A DNA stretch of 64,000 bases from NCBI GenBank assembly GCA_013368445.1, contig JAACJO010000037.1, positions 1 to 64,000 of the forward strand, given 5' to 3'. The DNA is from Leucocoprinus leucothites. Lineage: Eukaryota > Basidiomycota > Agaricomycetes > Agaricales > Agaricaceae. The translations under genes and the position numbers were made by a program. Below, piece by piece: positions 20,818 through 30,747 of the stretch. The notes under the pieces were generated by a model. It had not been told where the DNA came from and made no database searches. It saw nothing but the letters and a program-made list of their open reading frames with translations. The first letter of the stretch is position 1, and every line of letters starts with the position of its first letter.

Positions 20818-23800
20818 TTAGAAGAGATTGTGTTGGGTTTTATACTCTTGAATTATTTCTTTTGAATTTTCAAGATTTTTCTCTGGTTCCCATGAGTCTT
20901 CGGTAGGTCTGTATCCTTTCCATTGAATTAGGTATTCTATTTTTGTTCCTGAGCATAGTCTGCGAGTTCTATGATTTAGGACTGCTTCAACTTCATATTG
21001 TTCTTCTCCTGAGACAAGAACAGGTTTGTGTTTCCCATAAATGTCGTTCTCAGTTACTGGCATGAGAAGTGAAGCGTGGAATTTGTTGTGAATTTTCCAC
21101 TTTGGTAGTAGTCTGAGTTCATAGTTGACTGGAGAGGTTTTTCTAATAATAGTAAATGGACCTTCTCTTCTTTGGTTGAGCTTCTTAGAAGCATAGGGCA
21201 AAGGGAGATTTCGGTTATCTAACCAAACTCAGTCTCCTACTTTGAATGGCATCCATGGTTGGTTCTTTCGTTGAGCCATCATGAGACATGTTCATTCATG
21301 TGCCTCTAGAGCTGCTTCTCAAACTTGTTCTAAGAATAAGGACTTCTCATTGATAGAAGGTGTGTCTGTCTCTATATCTGAGATAAACGCTTGTGGATTA
21401 TATCCCAATATTAATTCATATGGTGAGTGTTTTCTTCCAGAATGGGGTTTTGTATTGTGTACGAATTCAATCATTGGAAGTGCTCGTTTCCATATGGTTG
21501 GATTTTGTGATGTGTAAACTGCTAAGTAAAACTCGATTTCTTGGTTGTATCTTTCGGTAGTACCATCTGTCTGTGGATGATATGCTGTAGACAGGGCTGG
21601 TGTAATATTGAGTTTTTCGTATAATTTTTGCATTGATTTAGCAGCAAATCGTGGATCTCAATCTGAGATTATTTTGTTGGGTGTTCCATATTTTGAAAAT
21701 ACTTTGTCAATAAGAATTTCAGCAATGCCGTCGGCATTTATTGTCTTCTTTGTTGGAGTTAGGATTATCCCTTTCATAAGTCCATGGTCCACTATGGACA
21801 ATATACAATCATATCCATCGTCAGATGGTAGATCTGTGATAAGATCCATGGATATTTGGGAAAAGGGCCTTGTGGAAGAAGGGCCTTTAATTGGCTGCAT
21901 TGGTGGTTTAACCGGATGACGGTTGATTTTGTACTGTTGACAAATAGGGCATCCTTTCAAGTAGTTCTGAACATATGTGTTCATTCCAGGCCAGTAAACT
22001 AATTTAGATAGTTTACGGAATGTTTCAGCTGTTCCTGGGTGTCCTGATGTCTCGTGATCATGTACACATTGTAGAAGTCTTCTTTTTAGTTCAGCATCTT
22101 CAGGTATCACATGTCTTCCCTGATATTTATAAATGCCATCATCTTCTGTAAATCTTTCAGATGGGGCGATCTTCTCTTGTTTATTTTTAATTTCTTCTTT
22201 AATTTCTTCAGAAAGGAAGTTAATGAACTTTTCTGATGGTATTGCAACGAGATCTTCGTTATCTTTCCCTTCTGGGACTAGGTCTGGTCTTCTACTCAAT
22301 GCGTCAGCAAGAGTATTTTTGTTTCCAGCCAAGTGTTTTATTGAGTAATGGAAGCATGTCATATATAGCATCCATCTGGCTTGTCTTTGATTCAATTGTT
22401 GTGGTTCTTGCCATCTGGTGAGATTCTTGTGATCAGACCATATGATGATAGGGTGTGCTGATCCTTCAAGGTAGTGTCACTATTCCTTTAGTGCTCTAAT
22501 AATAGCAAGGAATTCTTGGTCGGATACATGATAGTTTCATTCCGCAGGGTTAAGGGTTTGTGAATAATAAGCCACAGGGTGTTTATCTCCATTTGAATCT
22601 CTTTGGAGTAGTACTGCACTAGTGGCAAATGCGGAAGCATTACATTCAATCTCAAATGGTTTTGATTCATCAACTATTTGTAGTATAGGTTGTTTAAGGA
22701 ATTGTTCCTTGAGCTTCTCAAAGCTTTTCTGTGCTTCTGGGTTCCATTTGAATTTCGTTGTTTTGCGAAGTAATGCATTAAGTGGTTGTGTGATAGCTGA
22801 GAAGTTGTGAATGAATTTGCGATAGAAGTTGCAGAAACCAATAAACTGTCTGATATTTCGAACAGACTTGGGTACAGGCCAATCCTGAATTCCCCTTTAG
22901 TTTGATTGGGTCCATCTCAATAGAATCTGGAGTTATGATAACTCCGAGATACTCTAGATGTTGCTTCTCAAATTTGCATTTCTCAGTCTTTAAATACAAT
23001 TCATTCTGTTGTAGAATCTTCAAGACTTGTTTAGTAAGTCTTTCAAGTTGTTCTTTTGTTTTCACATGGATAAGAATGTCATCCATGTAGATAATAACTC
23101 CACCTTTCTCAGTAAGGTCTTTGAATATGTGATCCATCATGGATTGGAAAGTAGCGGGGGAATTTGTCATTCCAAAGAACATAACTGTAGGTTCGTATAA
23201 CCCATTAGGGGTATGGAATACCACTTTCCATTCATGCCCTTCATGGATTCAGACGTTATTGTATCCGAGTCGGACATCTAACTTGGTAAACCAATTAGAT
23301 CCTTTGAGTTTATCCATGATTCATGATATGCTTGGTATTGGGTGAGCATTCTTTATTGTATTCTTATTAAGGAATCGATAGTCTTGACATGGGCGTAAGT
23401 CTCCTCCTTTCTTTTCTACAAAGAAGAAAGAAGAGGCCATTGGTGATTTGGATTTCCGAATATATCCCTTTCATAGGTTTTCAGAAATAAACTTGTCAAG
23501 TTCAGTTCTCTCCTGGGGTGTCAGGTGATAAACTGGCATGCGTTTGGGTTCAAATTCGGATATGGTCTTGATTTTATGATCCCAAGGATGTCTGGGTGGT
23601 AATTTCTCAGATTTGTCTTTATTGAAGACTTTGAGAAACTGATGAAATTTCTTTGGTACAGCTTTCACAGGGTTTGATTCCCGTTTTGGTTTAGTAGCCA
23701 AACTGTGAAGTTGTTGTGATGTGTTGGATTTCACATTGATCTCATAATACAACTGATTGATGGAATCAGTTTTTGCTTTGGTTAATTCGATAGTGTGAGA

Positions 23801-24217
23801 GTTTTCATCTCGCCAACGTAATGACAGTTTCTGCCAATCAACGTCAGGGTTGAATCTCTTTAACCATGTGATTTCTAAGAATAGTTGGTTTGATCCAAGT
23901 TTGACTATTCTTGGAGAGATTGTCATAATCTTGTTGTTCACTTCTATTTTTAATTTTGTATAGTGAGTACAACTTCCTGATAGGTTCTGTGTTCCGTCGG
24001 CATTACGGATTTTGATTGCCTTTTTCATTTTGAATTTTGGCAAGTTGTAGGTATCGACTAGTTGTGGGTCGATAAATTCTCCACTAGCTTCTGAATTGAG
24101 TAGTGCCTGTAGGTTGTGTTTTGCTCTAGTTGTATGGAGCAATATTGGTACATGTACTGTTAATCCTTTGTTTGACTGAAGATCGATGACATCTATCTGA
24201 TCTTCCTGAGTACTCAA
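20818..24217 (-). pseudogene. pol: Pol of element C: protease, RT, RNase H, integrase, chromodomain
   Basis: In the -1 frame after gag. Protease (about 24130-23850): ALLNSEASGEFID, so the catalytic D-S-G is N-S-E. RT (about 23480-22870): VIIYMDDILIH, with YMDD intact; TGA codons interrupt the palm segment near 23320. RNase H (about 22780-22400): HYLEGSAHPIIIWSDHKNL, with stops near 22480-22540. Integrase: HHCC zinc region (CVHDHETSGHPGTAETFRK, CPICQQYK), core FSQISMDLITDLPSDDGYD, a TGA at about 21658 splitting the second Asp region, and HPQTDGTTERYNQEI. C-terminal chromodomain at about 20990-20830: YEVEAVLNHR, EYLIQWKGYRPTEDSWEPE, with the aromatic cage positions present. A chromodomain targets integration to modified histones in this clade. 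Confidence 0.85.
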
Positions 24218-26525
24218 AAATTTTCATTTGAGTATTCTTGAAATGGATTGTCTTCATCGCTAGCTTGTTCTATTTCGTAAACCATGGCGTCTGGATCTTT
24301 CCTTTTAGGCTTGAAAGGTCTATGATTCCCTTGTTTCAGTTTGGACTGGGACTTCTGCATCTGCTTCGATCCCATGTTTGTCTTTCCTCTTGACTTAAAC
24401 CAAACCTTCCTTGCTGGACAAGATTTAGCGAAATGTCCTTTCTTGTGGCAGAAGAAGCATTCTCCTCTCTTAAGTGCAATTCTCTGCTCATCAGTGAGAA
24501 CGTTATTAATGATGTGGGAGTATAGTGAACCATAGACATCTCTGTCTGTGTTGCTTGGTCCTTCATTGTACGTTTGGTTGATGTCCTCTCCTTCACTCTC
24601 CTCTTCTTCAGGATTATCATCATCCTCTGTGCCAAGTTCGTATATATCTCCATCGTCTGCTTCCTGATCATCTTCGATTGATAGTCGGTATATGCCTCTT
24701 GATATTCTGTTGATATCCATGTCCCACTCAGATCGTCTGGGTCTAGATAGGGGTTGACTATGGATGTCATTATATCATGGTTGAGGTCTGTGTGATCTAC
24801 TATTCTTTTTGGTCTTTCTTGATCTGTTTGAAGATCCTGGATTAGAATTTCCAATGTGGTATCTCCTTTGCTCTTGGACAACTTTGTATGCTTGTCTTGC
24901 AGCAGTTTTCCACTGTGCAAGGGTTTGGGGGTCAGCTCAAATTGCTTTGAATCTGACATTGTTGTCAAGTCCTTCGGCAAAGTAGGATTGGAGAGAAGTG
25001 CTGTCAGTAAGTCCTGCACGTGAGGCAAGGACAGAAAAATTGGCGATGTATTCTTCGATGTATTTGTTTTGTTGTCTATAATAATGGAGCTCTCTTTCAG
25101 CCTCAAAGCTCTGTTGTGTTGGAGCGAATGACTGTTCAAGTGCATTCTTGAACTCATCGAAGGTGTGTGGGACGTGCCCTGCTTGTCTGGCTGCATCTGC
25201 TTGACTAGTTCTGTAATTCTGTTGCCATAACTTGGCAGCTCCATCGAGTAATCCAAGGGTGTAATTGATTCTTGATTGGTCATCTGTGACACCATATGAG
25301 TTGAAGTAGAGTTCGACTTCGGCCATCCATGGTCTGTAGTAGCTTGGGTTGCCATCAAACCTGTTGGGCTTTGGGTACTTAAGCTGGAATCCTGCTTGAG
25401 GTGGTGCCATTGGGTTTGGCAGGGGGTTTGGATTAGGATTTGGTGGTCCTCCTCCTGGTCCTCCTGGTCCTCCAGGTGGATTACCTCTGGGACTTGGTGG
25501 TCCTCCTTGTGGTGGTGGTGGTGGTGGTGTGGGGCTTCTTCGATTTGAAGAACCTCCTGTATTGGTGACAACTGCTTTTGCTTTCCCTTTTGTTTGGGTG
25601 TTAACAGGTACGGTGATGGTGGTACTGGCTGTAGTAACATTGGGATTGGTTGTTGGTAAGGTACTGGTACTGGCAATACTGGTGGGGGAATTGGTAAAGC
25701 TAAAGGGGATAGGGTTCGTAATGGGACTGAGGAACCTTGGACTATGTCCAAAGGCTGGGCTCAAGGAGTAAGAAGGGGGTCTATCAACTCTGGGCTTTTC
25801 TGGGGATTTAAGTTTGAGATTATCGATTGCCTGTGCGAGTGCTTCTGCTTCCTCTTCTGTTCGATTTCCTTCAGATTCCTGTTGGCTTCTATTTCCGCTA
25901 TCTGTTCCTTCTTCATCTTCTTCTTCTATGTCGTCTTCGTCAGCTTCAGATTCTTCTGAGCTTGGAGTGTCAACTCTGGGCTCTGAATTATTTTCTTGAG
26001 AGGTTTCTCCGATTCTTGGGGTAATATCAAGGACTAGTTCTGGTTCGATGGTCCTACTAAATTCTGCAGGGGTTTCTGGAAATGGAGTTTGCTGTCCTCT
26101 TGCTTCTTCAGTGTACTCTTCTGGGGTAACATCTTGAAGTTCTTCAATACCAGCTCCTCTTTTGATTTGCTGTTTGACAGTTCTGTGAAGTTGCTTATGA
26201 CCAAATGCAGCAAATTCGGCTTCAAGGATCCCTTCTTGTTCTTTCTTGATTGGGATGTAGGCAACTTTCCCTTCGTGTTCTTTGATGTAATAGAATCTTC
26301 CTGATCCTTTACTTTTGTAGAATCTTGTTCCTTGGGTTTCACTATAGTAGGTACTATAGGATTCTTCTGGAAATTCTCTTCTTGCAAAGATTTTGACTTG
26401 TCTTGCAAACTCTGCTGGGTCCGTTGTGGACTATGTCTATGGGTGCCTATAGAGACACCTGGTATAGTCTTAAATGGTAAATTGTCCTTAAGACAATTAT
26501 CACACTTGCAGTTTGATTCTGCCAT
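24214..26525 (-). pseudogene. gag: Gag of element C with long acidic N-terminal region
   Basis: One frame runs from about 26430 to TGA at 24214, broken by only two TGA codons (near 24938 and 24773). The N-terminal part reads ARREFPEESYSTYYSE, EEYTEEARGQQTPF and SSEESEADEDDIEEEDEEGT. An ATG at 26525 (MAESNCKCDNC) lies in a different frame and would need a frame change near 26430. The capsid-like domain is about 25400-24930 (PKPNRFDGNPSYYRPWMAEV, NYTLGLLDGAAKLWQQNY), then PQTLAQWKTAARQAYK, and a CCHC knuckle CFFCHKKGHFAKSC near 24430. Pro/Gly repeats lie at about 25540-25430. The upstream stretch 26526-26988 is the untranslated leader; no gene is seen in it and no TGG-type primer site follows the LTR. 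Confidence 0.8.
24217..24223 (-). promoter_or_regulatory. Slippery heptamer A AAT TTT at the gag-pol junction of C
   Basis: Minus-strand sequence AAATTTT sits immediately before the gag stop TGA and is in the gag frame as A-AAT-TTT, matching the X XXY YYZ rule for -1 ribosomal frameshifting. Pol is open in exactly that -1 frame (TTG AGT ACT CAG GAA). A downstream structure was not examined. Confidence 0.65.
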
Positions 26526-26988
26526 GATTGGAAAATTAGTTTATAGTCGCTATGGACTCACCTTTATAGTCACTAGGACTGTGTATTGATAGTCTCTTAA
26601 GACTTTCAAATAAACTGTCTTCTGAGTATTTACCCTCAGGTCTGGTATTCTTCAGAGATATGCCAAATCTTCTGGCAAATTTCTCCCTTCCGAGTATCTA
26701 CCCTCGGGTCTGGTATCTTATTTGAGATTTAGGTACAATGACCTTAGCTCTCATAAGCCTCCAAATGTTTTAAGAGTGTGGGTAATCGCTCAGATCAATA
26801 AGAGTGATCCTCAACTATTCCACTAGTTGGCAATGTGTGTCAACCCTCTCTTCATTGTTATGCACAATAGTTTTGGGACAGCTTGTGCGATAACTGCAAT
26901 AACCCAAATCGACAGTGTTTGCAATGTTGTTGGGTTACTGGGCAAAGTAATGGCTCTGTGCTAACAGAGAAGGATCATTTCTACTTAA

Positions 26989-27633
26989 TGTTATAGTGAT
27001 GCCAGCCCAGTCCTAAGCTGGCGCGATAAGTATAGGGTTTGATCTTATCAAAGGGGACTCCTTCTTGGTAAGTGACAAAGTTGTTCACTAAGTCAGAGTT
27101 ATAATACAGCGATTATAATAGTAAAGACTTCAGTAATTGAGATCTTAGAGCTTAAGTTCAATTTGACTTTGTATAGATAAAGGCTCATATTGAGTCTCCA
27201 CCTAACCAAGTAGAAACGATGTTTCTCCTTGATAGATGTTGACGACTTATATACAATACAAGTCTGTATCTATTATTAACTAGGGCTAAGGGCTTCTAAT
27301 GAAAGAAGAGAAGCGTACAGCTTCCTTAACGCTAATTAAACTATATAAGACACGATCTGTCAAAGAAGCTTTAGAAGTTCTTCTAAAGAAGTTCTTCTTT
27401 GATCATCTGATTGATCACAAGGTAAGTCCAAATATAGCGCAGCTATATTTAACAATCACATGTCATCAAAATATAAACAAGTCAAAATGAGTCAAAGTAA
27501 ATAAGTTAAAACAAACTAGAAAATACAAGAACAAATAAGAGGAAAACATAATTGCGATATTACTTAAGTAAAGCTAATATCGACTTTGTATTGTAGATGG
27601 AACAAATGCTAGATATAATCAATATACATAACA
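26989..27633 (-). repeat. 5' LTR of element C
   Basis: 645 bp with TGTTAT...ATAACA ends. On the minus strand a TGTATATAAG box (about 27247-27256) may be the TATA element of the element promoter. It has a 12-bp segment that is absent from the partner LTR. Confidence 0.92.
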
Positions 27634-28167
27634 GTATCTGCCTTCTGCTTAGTGGGAACAGACTCTCTCACCTTCTCCTTCCCCTTGCCCTTCTCCTTCT
27701 CCTTTTCTTCCCTATCCTTCCTTTCCTTCTTCTCCTTCTCCTTCTTCTCCCTGTCCTCCTTCTCTTTTGCTGCTGCTTCTTCCCATTGCAGTCTCTCCTC
27801 TTCTTCCCTCTGTTTCCGCTTTTCCTCTTTGGCCCTCTTCTTTTCCACCTCTTTAGCCTCCTTTAATTTTCTCAACTTCTCTCTCAACTTCTCTCTCTTC
27901 TCTTCCACCTTCTGTCTCCTCTCCTCCTCTGCAGCCTGCTCCAGCCAATCTTCTTACTCCATCAATGCGAGTGCCTCATCCAGGTTGATGTCCAAGAGTA
28001 GATCTGTCACTTGGGTTTGAGAGTTAGACACCATGATATATGAAGGAGGTTAAGAGGGAAAAAAGTTTAAATTTTTTGCACAGCAGAATTTATATGGAGT
28101 TTGAAATTAATTCCCACAATCAAATCATAGGGCTTCAAGGGCTCAGCCCTAAGGGAGGAATACTGTC

Positions 28168-28556
28168 ATGACATGACCTACTCACACAGCCTGGCTGGCA
28201 TGTACTCCATCTTATCTTCACATTTCTAACTTATAACTTCTATTGTACTCTCCTTCCACTTCTGTCAACTCACCTCAGCTCACTTCCACTTGACTTGCTC
28301 CACTCTTCTTTCTTACCCTGTATCTTCTTGCATGTTGTATTCAGACTTTCACATGTCATGTCATTCATAGTCTCCTCTGATGTTTCAGACATTCTTATCT
28401 TCTAGCCTTTCTGATATGTTGGACACCATTCTTATTCTCTTATCCTTTTTCTGCAATGTCTTTGTTATTTGTTATCCAACCCTATCCGCTGTATTGTATA
28501 TAAGTAGCTGAACTTGTACCGTATTCCTCAGTCTGATAATTGACTAAGTTACATGT
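28168..28556 (+). repeat. 3' LTR of element B, truncated
   Basis: Starts TGTCATGACATGACC after a purine-rich CCTAAGGGAGGAATAC (about 28147-28162), the likely polypurine tract of B. It matches the 5' LTR through the TATATAAGTAGC box and the CTCAGTCTGATAATTGACTAA stretch, then stops at TACATGTTA, where zinc-knuckle sequence of element A begins (TCTGGCAAGCTAGGC). The end is missing, so a deletion spans the junction. Confidence 0.8.
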
Positions 28557-29150
28557 TATCTGGCAAGCTAGGCAAGGACAGCAAATTGACTCCCAAAGAG
28601 CATAAATACTGTATTGATGAAGACCTCTGCTTATTCTGTGGTGGTAAAGGTCACAAGGTCAACCAATGCTACAGGAAGCAGAATAGGGCCAAGATCCACA
28701 GGGTTGAAGGGGCTCCTGCCAAGGACACTGAGGCTCCTTCAAGTGACTTGTCATGCTATTTGGTCTTACCAACACACCTGCAGCCTTCCAGTAGTTTATG
28801 ATTGACATCTTCTCTGACCTCCTCAATGTCTGTGTGATGGTCTATCTTGACAATAGCCTCATCTACTCTGATGATGATGTCTCACACAGTAAATATGTAC
28901 AAGACATCCTAAAGTGGCTCCACAAGCATGGCCTATATGCTAAAGTGGATAAATGCAAACTCCATTCTGACTCTGTCAAGTACCTCAGATACATCCTCTC
29001 CCCAGCCAGTCTCAAAATGTCAGAAGGCAAAATTAACGTTATCCAAGAGTGGCCTGAACCTAAGAAGGTCAAGGACATATAGTCCTTCCTAGATTTCACA
29101 AACTTCTATTGATGCTTCATCTACAACTACACCAACATCATCATCCTACT
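28557..29150 (+). pseudogene. Element A remnant: gag zinc knuckle joined to RT and RNase H start
   Basis: Begins in gag of A (GKLGKDSKLTPKEHKYCIDE, CLFCGGKGHKVNQC) and after APAKDTE jumps at about 28731 into RT (FGLTNTPAAFQ, VYLDNSLIYSDDD), a deletion of about 1.25 kb compared with B. YLDD of RT is YLDN. It continues through ASLKMSEGKINVIQEWPEP to the RNase H region (NYTNIIILLT) and stops exactly at the TA preceding the mariner element. It lacks the one-A deletion seen at the homologous place in B. Confidence 0.8.
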
Positions 29151-29152
29151 TA

Positions 29153-29367
29153 CAGTGGCTCAAAAAACTGTCCCAATGTTTTCGCATTTTGGACATATTT
29201 GCTAATACCAGGGCAGATATATGGCCTAGCATCCTGAAAATATTCACACAGGTACCTTGACATATTGGGCGCATATATTCCCATGATCACATGACCTTGT
29301 CCATCAATGAATTAATAATGAATTATCGAAAATATCTACTCATTGGGACAGTTTTTTGACCCTCTGT
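29153..29367 (+). repeat. Left inverted terminal repeat of D
   Basis: Outer edge CTCAAAAAACTGTCCCAATG and inner edge CATTGGGACAGTTTTTTGA are themselves inverted copies of one motif, so each terminal repeat has two inverted candidate transposase sites. Compared with the right copy only about two differences are seen, one being TATCGAAAA here against TATCAAAAA there (CpG to CpA). Confidence 0.88.
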
Positions 29368-29378
29368 TATCTACCTAC

Positions 29379-30398
29379 TCAATACTTTGTATGACCTCCT
29401 CTTGCCCTGATAACTGCCTCAATCCTTCTGGGCATGCTTTCTATCAGCCTTTGGCACCTTTCTGCTGGAATCTTATTCCACTCCTCTACTAGCCTCTCCC
29501 ACAATTCAAATACTCCCTTGGGTGGTCTTTCATATGCCTTCAGCTGGTCCTTCAGGTAGGTCCAGAGGTGTTCAATGGGATTTAGGTCAGGGGATTGTGC
29601 AGGCCATGGTAGAACTTGAATGTTGTTGTCCACAAACCATTGTTGTCCCAGTTTTGAGGTGTGTTTTAGGTCATTATCCTGCTGGAATATCCTCTCCTCC
29701 TCCTCCATCTCCAACTTTTCAAAGCTTTCCACCACCCCATTGTCCAAAATCTCGCAGTATTGCACTGCATCCATATTCCCTTGAACCTCTATCAGCTTTC
29801 CTACCCCATTCCACCCCATACACCCCCACACCATCATGTTACCACCTCCTCCATGTTTGACAGTAGGGAGAGTGGTCCTATCTGACAGTGGTTCCCCCCT
29901 CTTCTTCCAGGTATACACCTTTCCATCTGACCCAATCCTGTTGATCTTTGTTTCATCTGTCCACAACACCCTCTTCCAGTCCTCCACTGTCCAATTCCTA
30001 TGTTCATGTGCAAAGTCAAGGCGTTCCTCACGATGTCGCTTTTTGAGTAGAGGTCGTTTGATCTTGGTTACAGAGCGAAATCCATTATCCTGAAGGGTAT
30101 TTCTGACAGTTTGGGGTGTGACAGGGTCAGACAGAGTAGAGTTAATGAAAGTTGTAGCCTGGACAGCATTGTCTAGCTTTCCAGAGGTTATTTGGTGAAT
30201 TATTGCTTTTTTATCACGAGGAGAAAGCTTGGAAGGACGTCCTCCCTTGTTGTTTTCCTTGTCCCCATCAACTTCTTTCTTGATCCTCCCAACAGTAGAC
30301 TTTCCTAGACCAGTTTTATGTTCAATCTGGCGCAAGGAATAGCCATCTTTGAGAAGAGAAGTGACTTGGGAGTATTGGGTAGAGGAGATAGCTTTCAT
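29379..30398 (-). CDS. Tc1/mariner transposase, DD34E, intact
   Basis: 339 residues, ATG at 30398. N-terminal helix-turn-helix (LLKDGYSLRQIEHKTGLGKS, about 14-33) is followed by a GGRPSKLS AT-hook-like link (about 52-59) and a second helical DNA-binding part (to about 110). The catalytic core carries WTDETKI (Asp about 148), FQQDNDLKHTS (second Asp) and SPDLNPIEHLW (Glu 35 residues on), giving DD34E as in Tc1-like enzymes. The length is normal for the family. It cuts and pastes DNA bounded by the terminal repeats into TA sites. It fills the element between the repeats. No stops or frameshifts are seen, so the protein could still be active if transcribed. Confidence 0.93.
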   Translation of the reverse strand: MKAISSTQYSQVTSLLKDGYSLRQIEHKTGLGKSTVGRIKKEVDGDKENNKGGRPSKLSPRDKKAIIHQITSGKLDNAVQATTFINSTLSDPVTPQTVRNTLQDNGFRSVTKIKRPLLKKRHREERLDFAHEHRNWTVEDWKRVLWTDETKINRIGSDGKVYTWKKRGEPLSDRTTLPTVKHGGGGNMMVWGCMGWNGVGKLIEVQGNMDAVQYCEILDNGVVESFEKLEMEEEERIFQQDNDLKHTSKLGQQWFVDNNIQVLPWPAQSPDLNPIEHLWTYLKDQLKAYERPPKGVFELWERLVEEWNKIPAERCQRLIESMPRRIEAVIRARGGHTKY

Positions 30399-30530
30399 GA
30401 TGTAGTGGCAGGAAGAAAGACAGTTGTAGCCATCTCAACATGTCAACCAAGGTCACATGATCTTGTTTATTACTCCCACGCCTGCCCTGATGCTCCCCTG
30501 GCATGTTACAAGGTAGATACTGGGAGGCTG

Positions 30531-30745
30531 ACAGGGGGTCAAAAAACTGTCCCAATGAGTAGATATTTTTGATAATTCATTATTAATTCATTGATGGACA
30601 AGGTCATGTGATCATGGGAATATATGCGCCCAATATGTCAAGGTACCTGTGTGAATATTTTCAGGATGCTAGGCCATATATCTGCCCTGGTATTAGCAAA
30701 TATGTCCAAAATGCGAAAACATTGGGACAGTTTTTTGAGCCACTG
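30531..30745 (-). repeat. Right inverted terminal repeat of D
   Basis: Reverse complement of the left repeat over about 215 bp, ending GAGCCACTG next to the TA at 30746. It shows the same paired inner and outer ACTGTCCCAATG motifs. Confidence 0.88.
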
Positions 30746-30747
30746 TA

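Larger units (their letters stand above)
18770..27633 (-). mobile_element. Complete Ty3 chromovirus element C, minus strand, nested in B
   Basis: 8864 bp bounded by LTRs of 633 bp (18770-19402) and 645 bp (26989-27633), each with TGTTAT...ATAACA ends. The flanks carry a perfect 5-bp target duplication, GTATC, at 18765-18769 and 27634-27638. On the minus strand the order is 5' LTR (right), leader, gag (26525-24214), pol in the -1 frame (24217-20818), a third ORF (20802-19453), polypurine tract, 3' LTR (left). The LTRs differ by one 12-bp indel and scattered transitions. All ORFs contain stops, largely TGA, so the copy is inactive although structurally complete. Confidence 0.93.
17918..28034 (-). 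pseudogene. Antisense coiled-coil plus Zn2Cys6-like gene in the 3' region of B, split by element C
   Basis: On the strand opposite to gag-pol. Exon 1 starts at ATG 28034 and runs to 27634, is interrupted by element C, and continues from 18764 to 18456. A canonical 51-nt intron (18405-18455, GTAAGT...TTTGTAG) follows, then exon 2 (18404-17918). With C and one target duplication removed the frame is continuous for 399 codons. Residues about 35-125 are a Lys/Glu-rich coiled coil. Residues about 222-251 read CGWCQWLGKEC...CEACNSSKQRC, that is CX2CX6CX10CX2CX6C, the spacing of a fungal Zn(II)2Cys6 cluster. The tail is acidic (DDEEEEDEGESGKK). There are three in-frame stops (TAA near 27957, TGA near 18663 and near 18225). 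The role is unknown; a DNA-binding accessory protein is an inference. Confidence 0.7.
11422..28556 (+). mobile_element. Ty3 chromovirus element B (host of nested element C)
   Basis: A plus-strand LTR retrotransposon inserted into gag of A. Order: 5' LTR (11422-about 11815), leader (about 11816-12092), gag, protease, RT, RNase H, integrase and chromodomain (to 17595), then a long 3' region carrying an antisense gene, then a 3' LTR from 28168. Element C (18770-27633, plus one 5-bp duplication) is inserted in the 3' region, so B itself is about 8.3 kb. The stretch 17596-17917, after the chromodomain stop, holds no gene. The 3' LTR is cut at 28556 and the flanking gag of A lacks about 315 bp, so a deletion hit the right junction and the target duplication is lost. 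Pol has several stops, but gag is open. Confidence 0.85.
29153..30745. mobile_element. Tc1/mariner-type DNA transposon D
   Basis: 1593 bp with inverted terminal repeats of about 215 bp (29153-29367 and 30531-30745), nearly identical, flanked by TA at 29151-29152 and 30746-30747. The ends are CAGTGGCTCAAAAAACTG. It encodes one intact transposase on the minus strand. Left flank is element A and right flank is a KDZ transposase relic. Confidence 0.92.

Noticed and set aside
24336..25751. 471-codon minus-strand frame overlapping gag of C.
   Set aside because: Only its middle overlaps conserved gag sequence in the wrong frame; the conserved capsid and CCHC motifs are in the frame of 24214-25764.
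26034..26525. Separate small gene upstream of gag in element C.
   Set aside because: The true gag frame is open through this region in another frame and joins the capsid part, so this is the gag N-terminal region.
27609..27866. Plus-strand Leu/Phe-rich frames at 27600-28020.
   Set aside because: They are shadows of the Lys/Glu coiled coil of the antisense gene on the minus strand.
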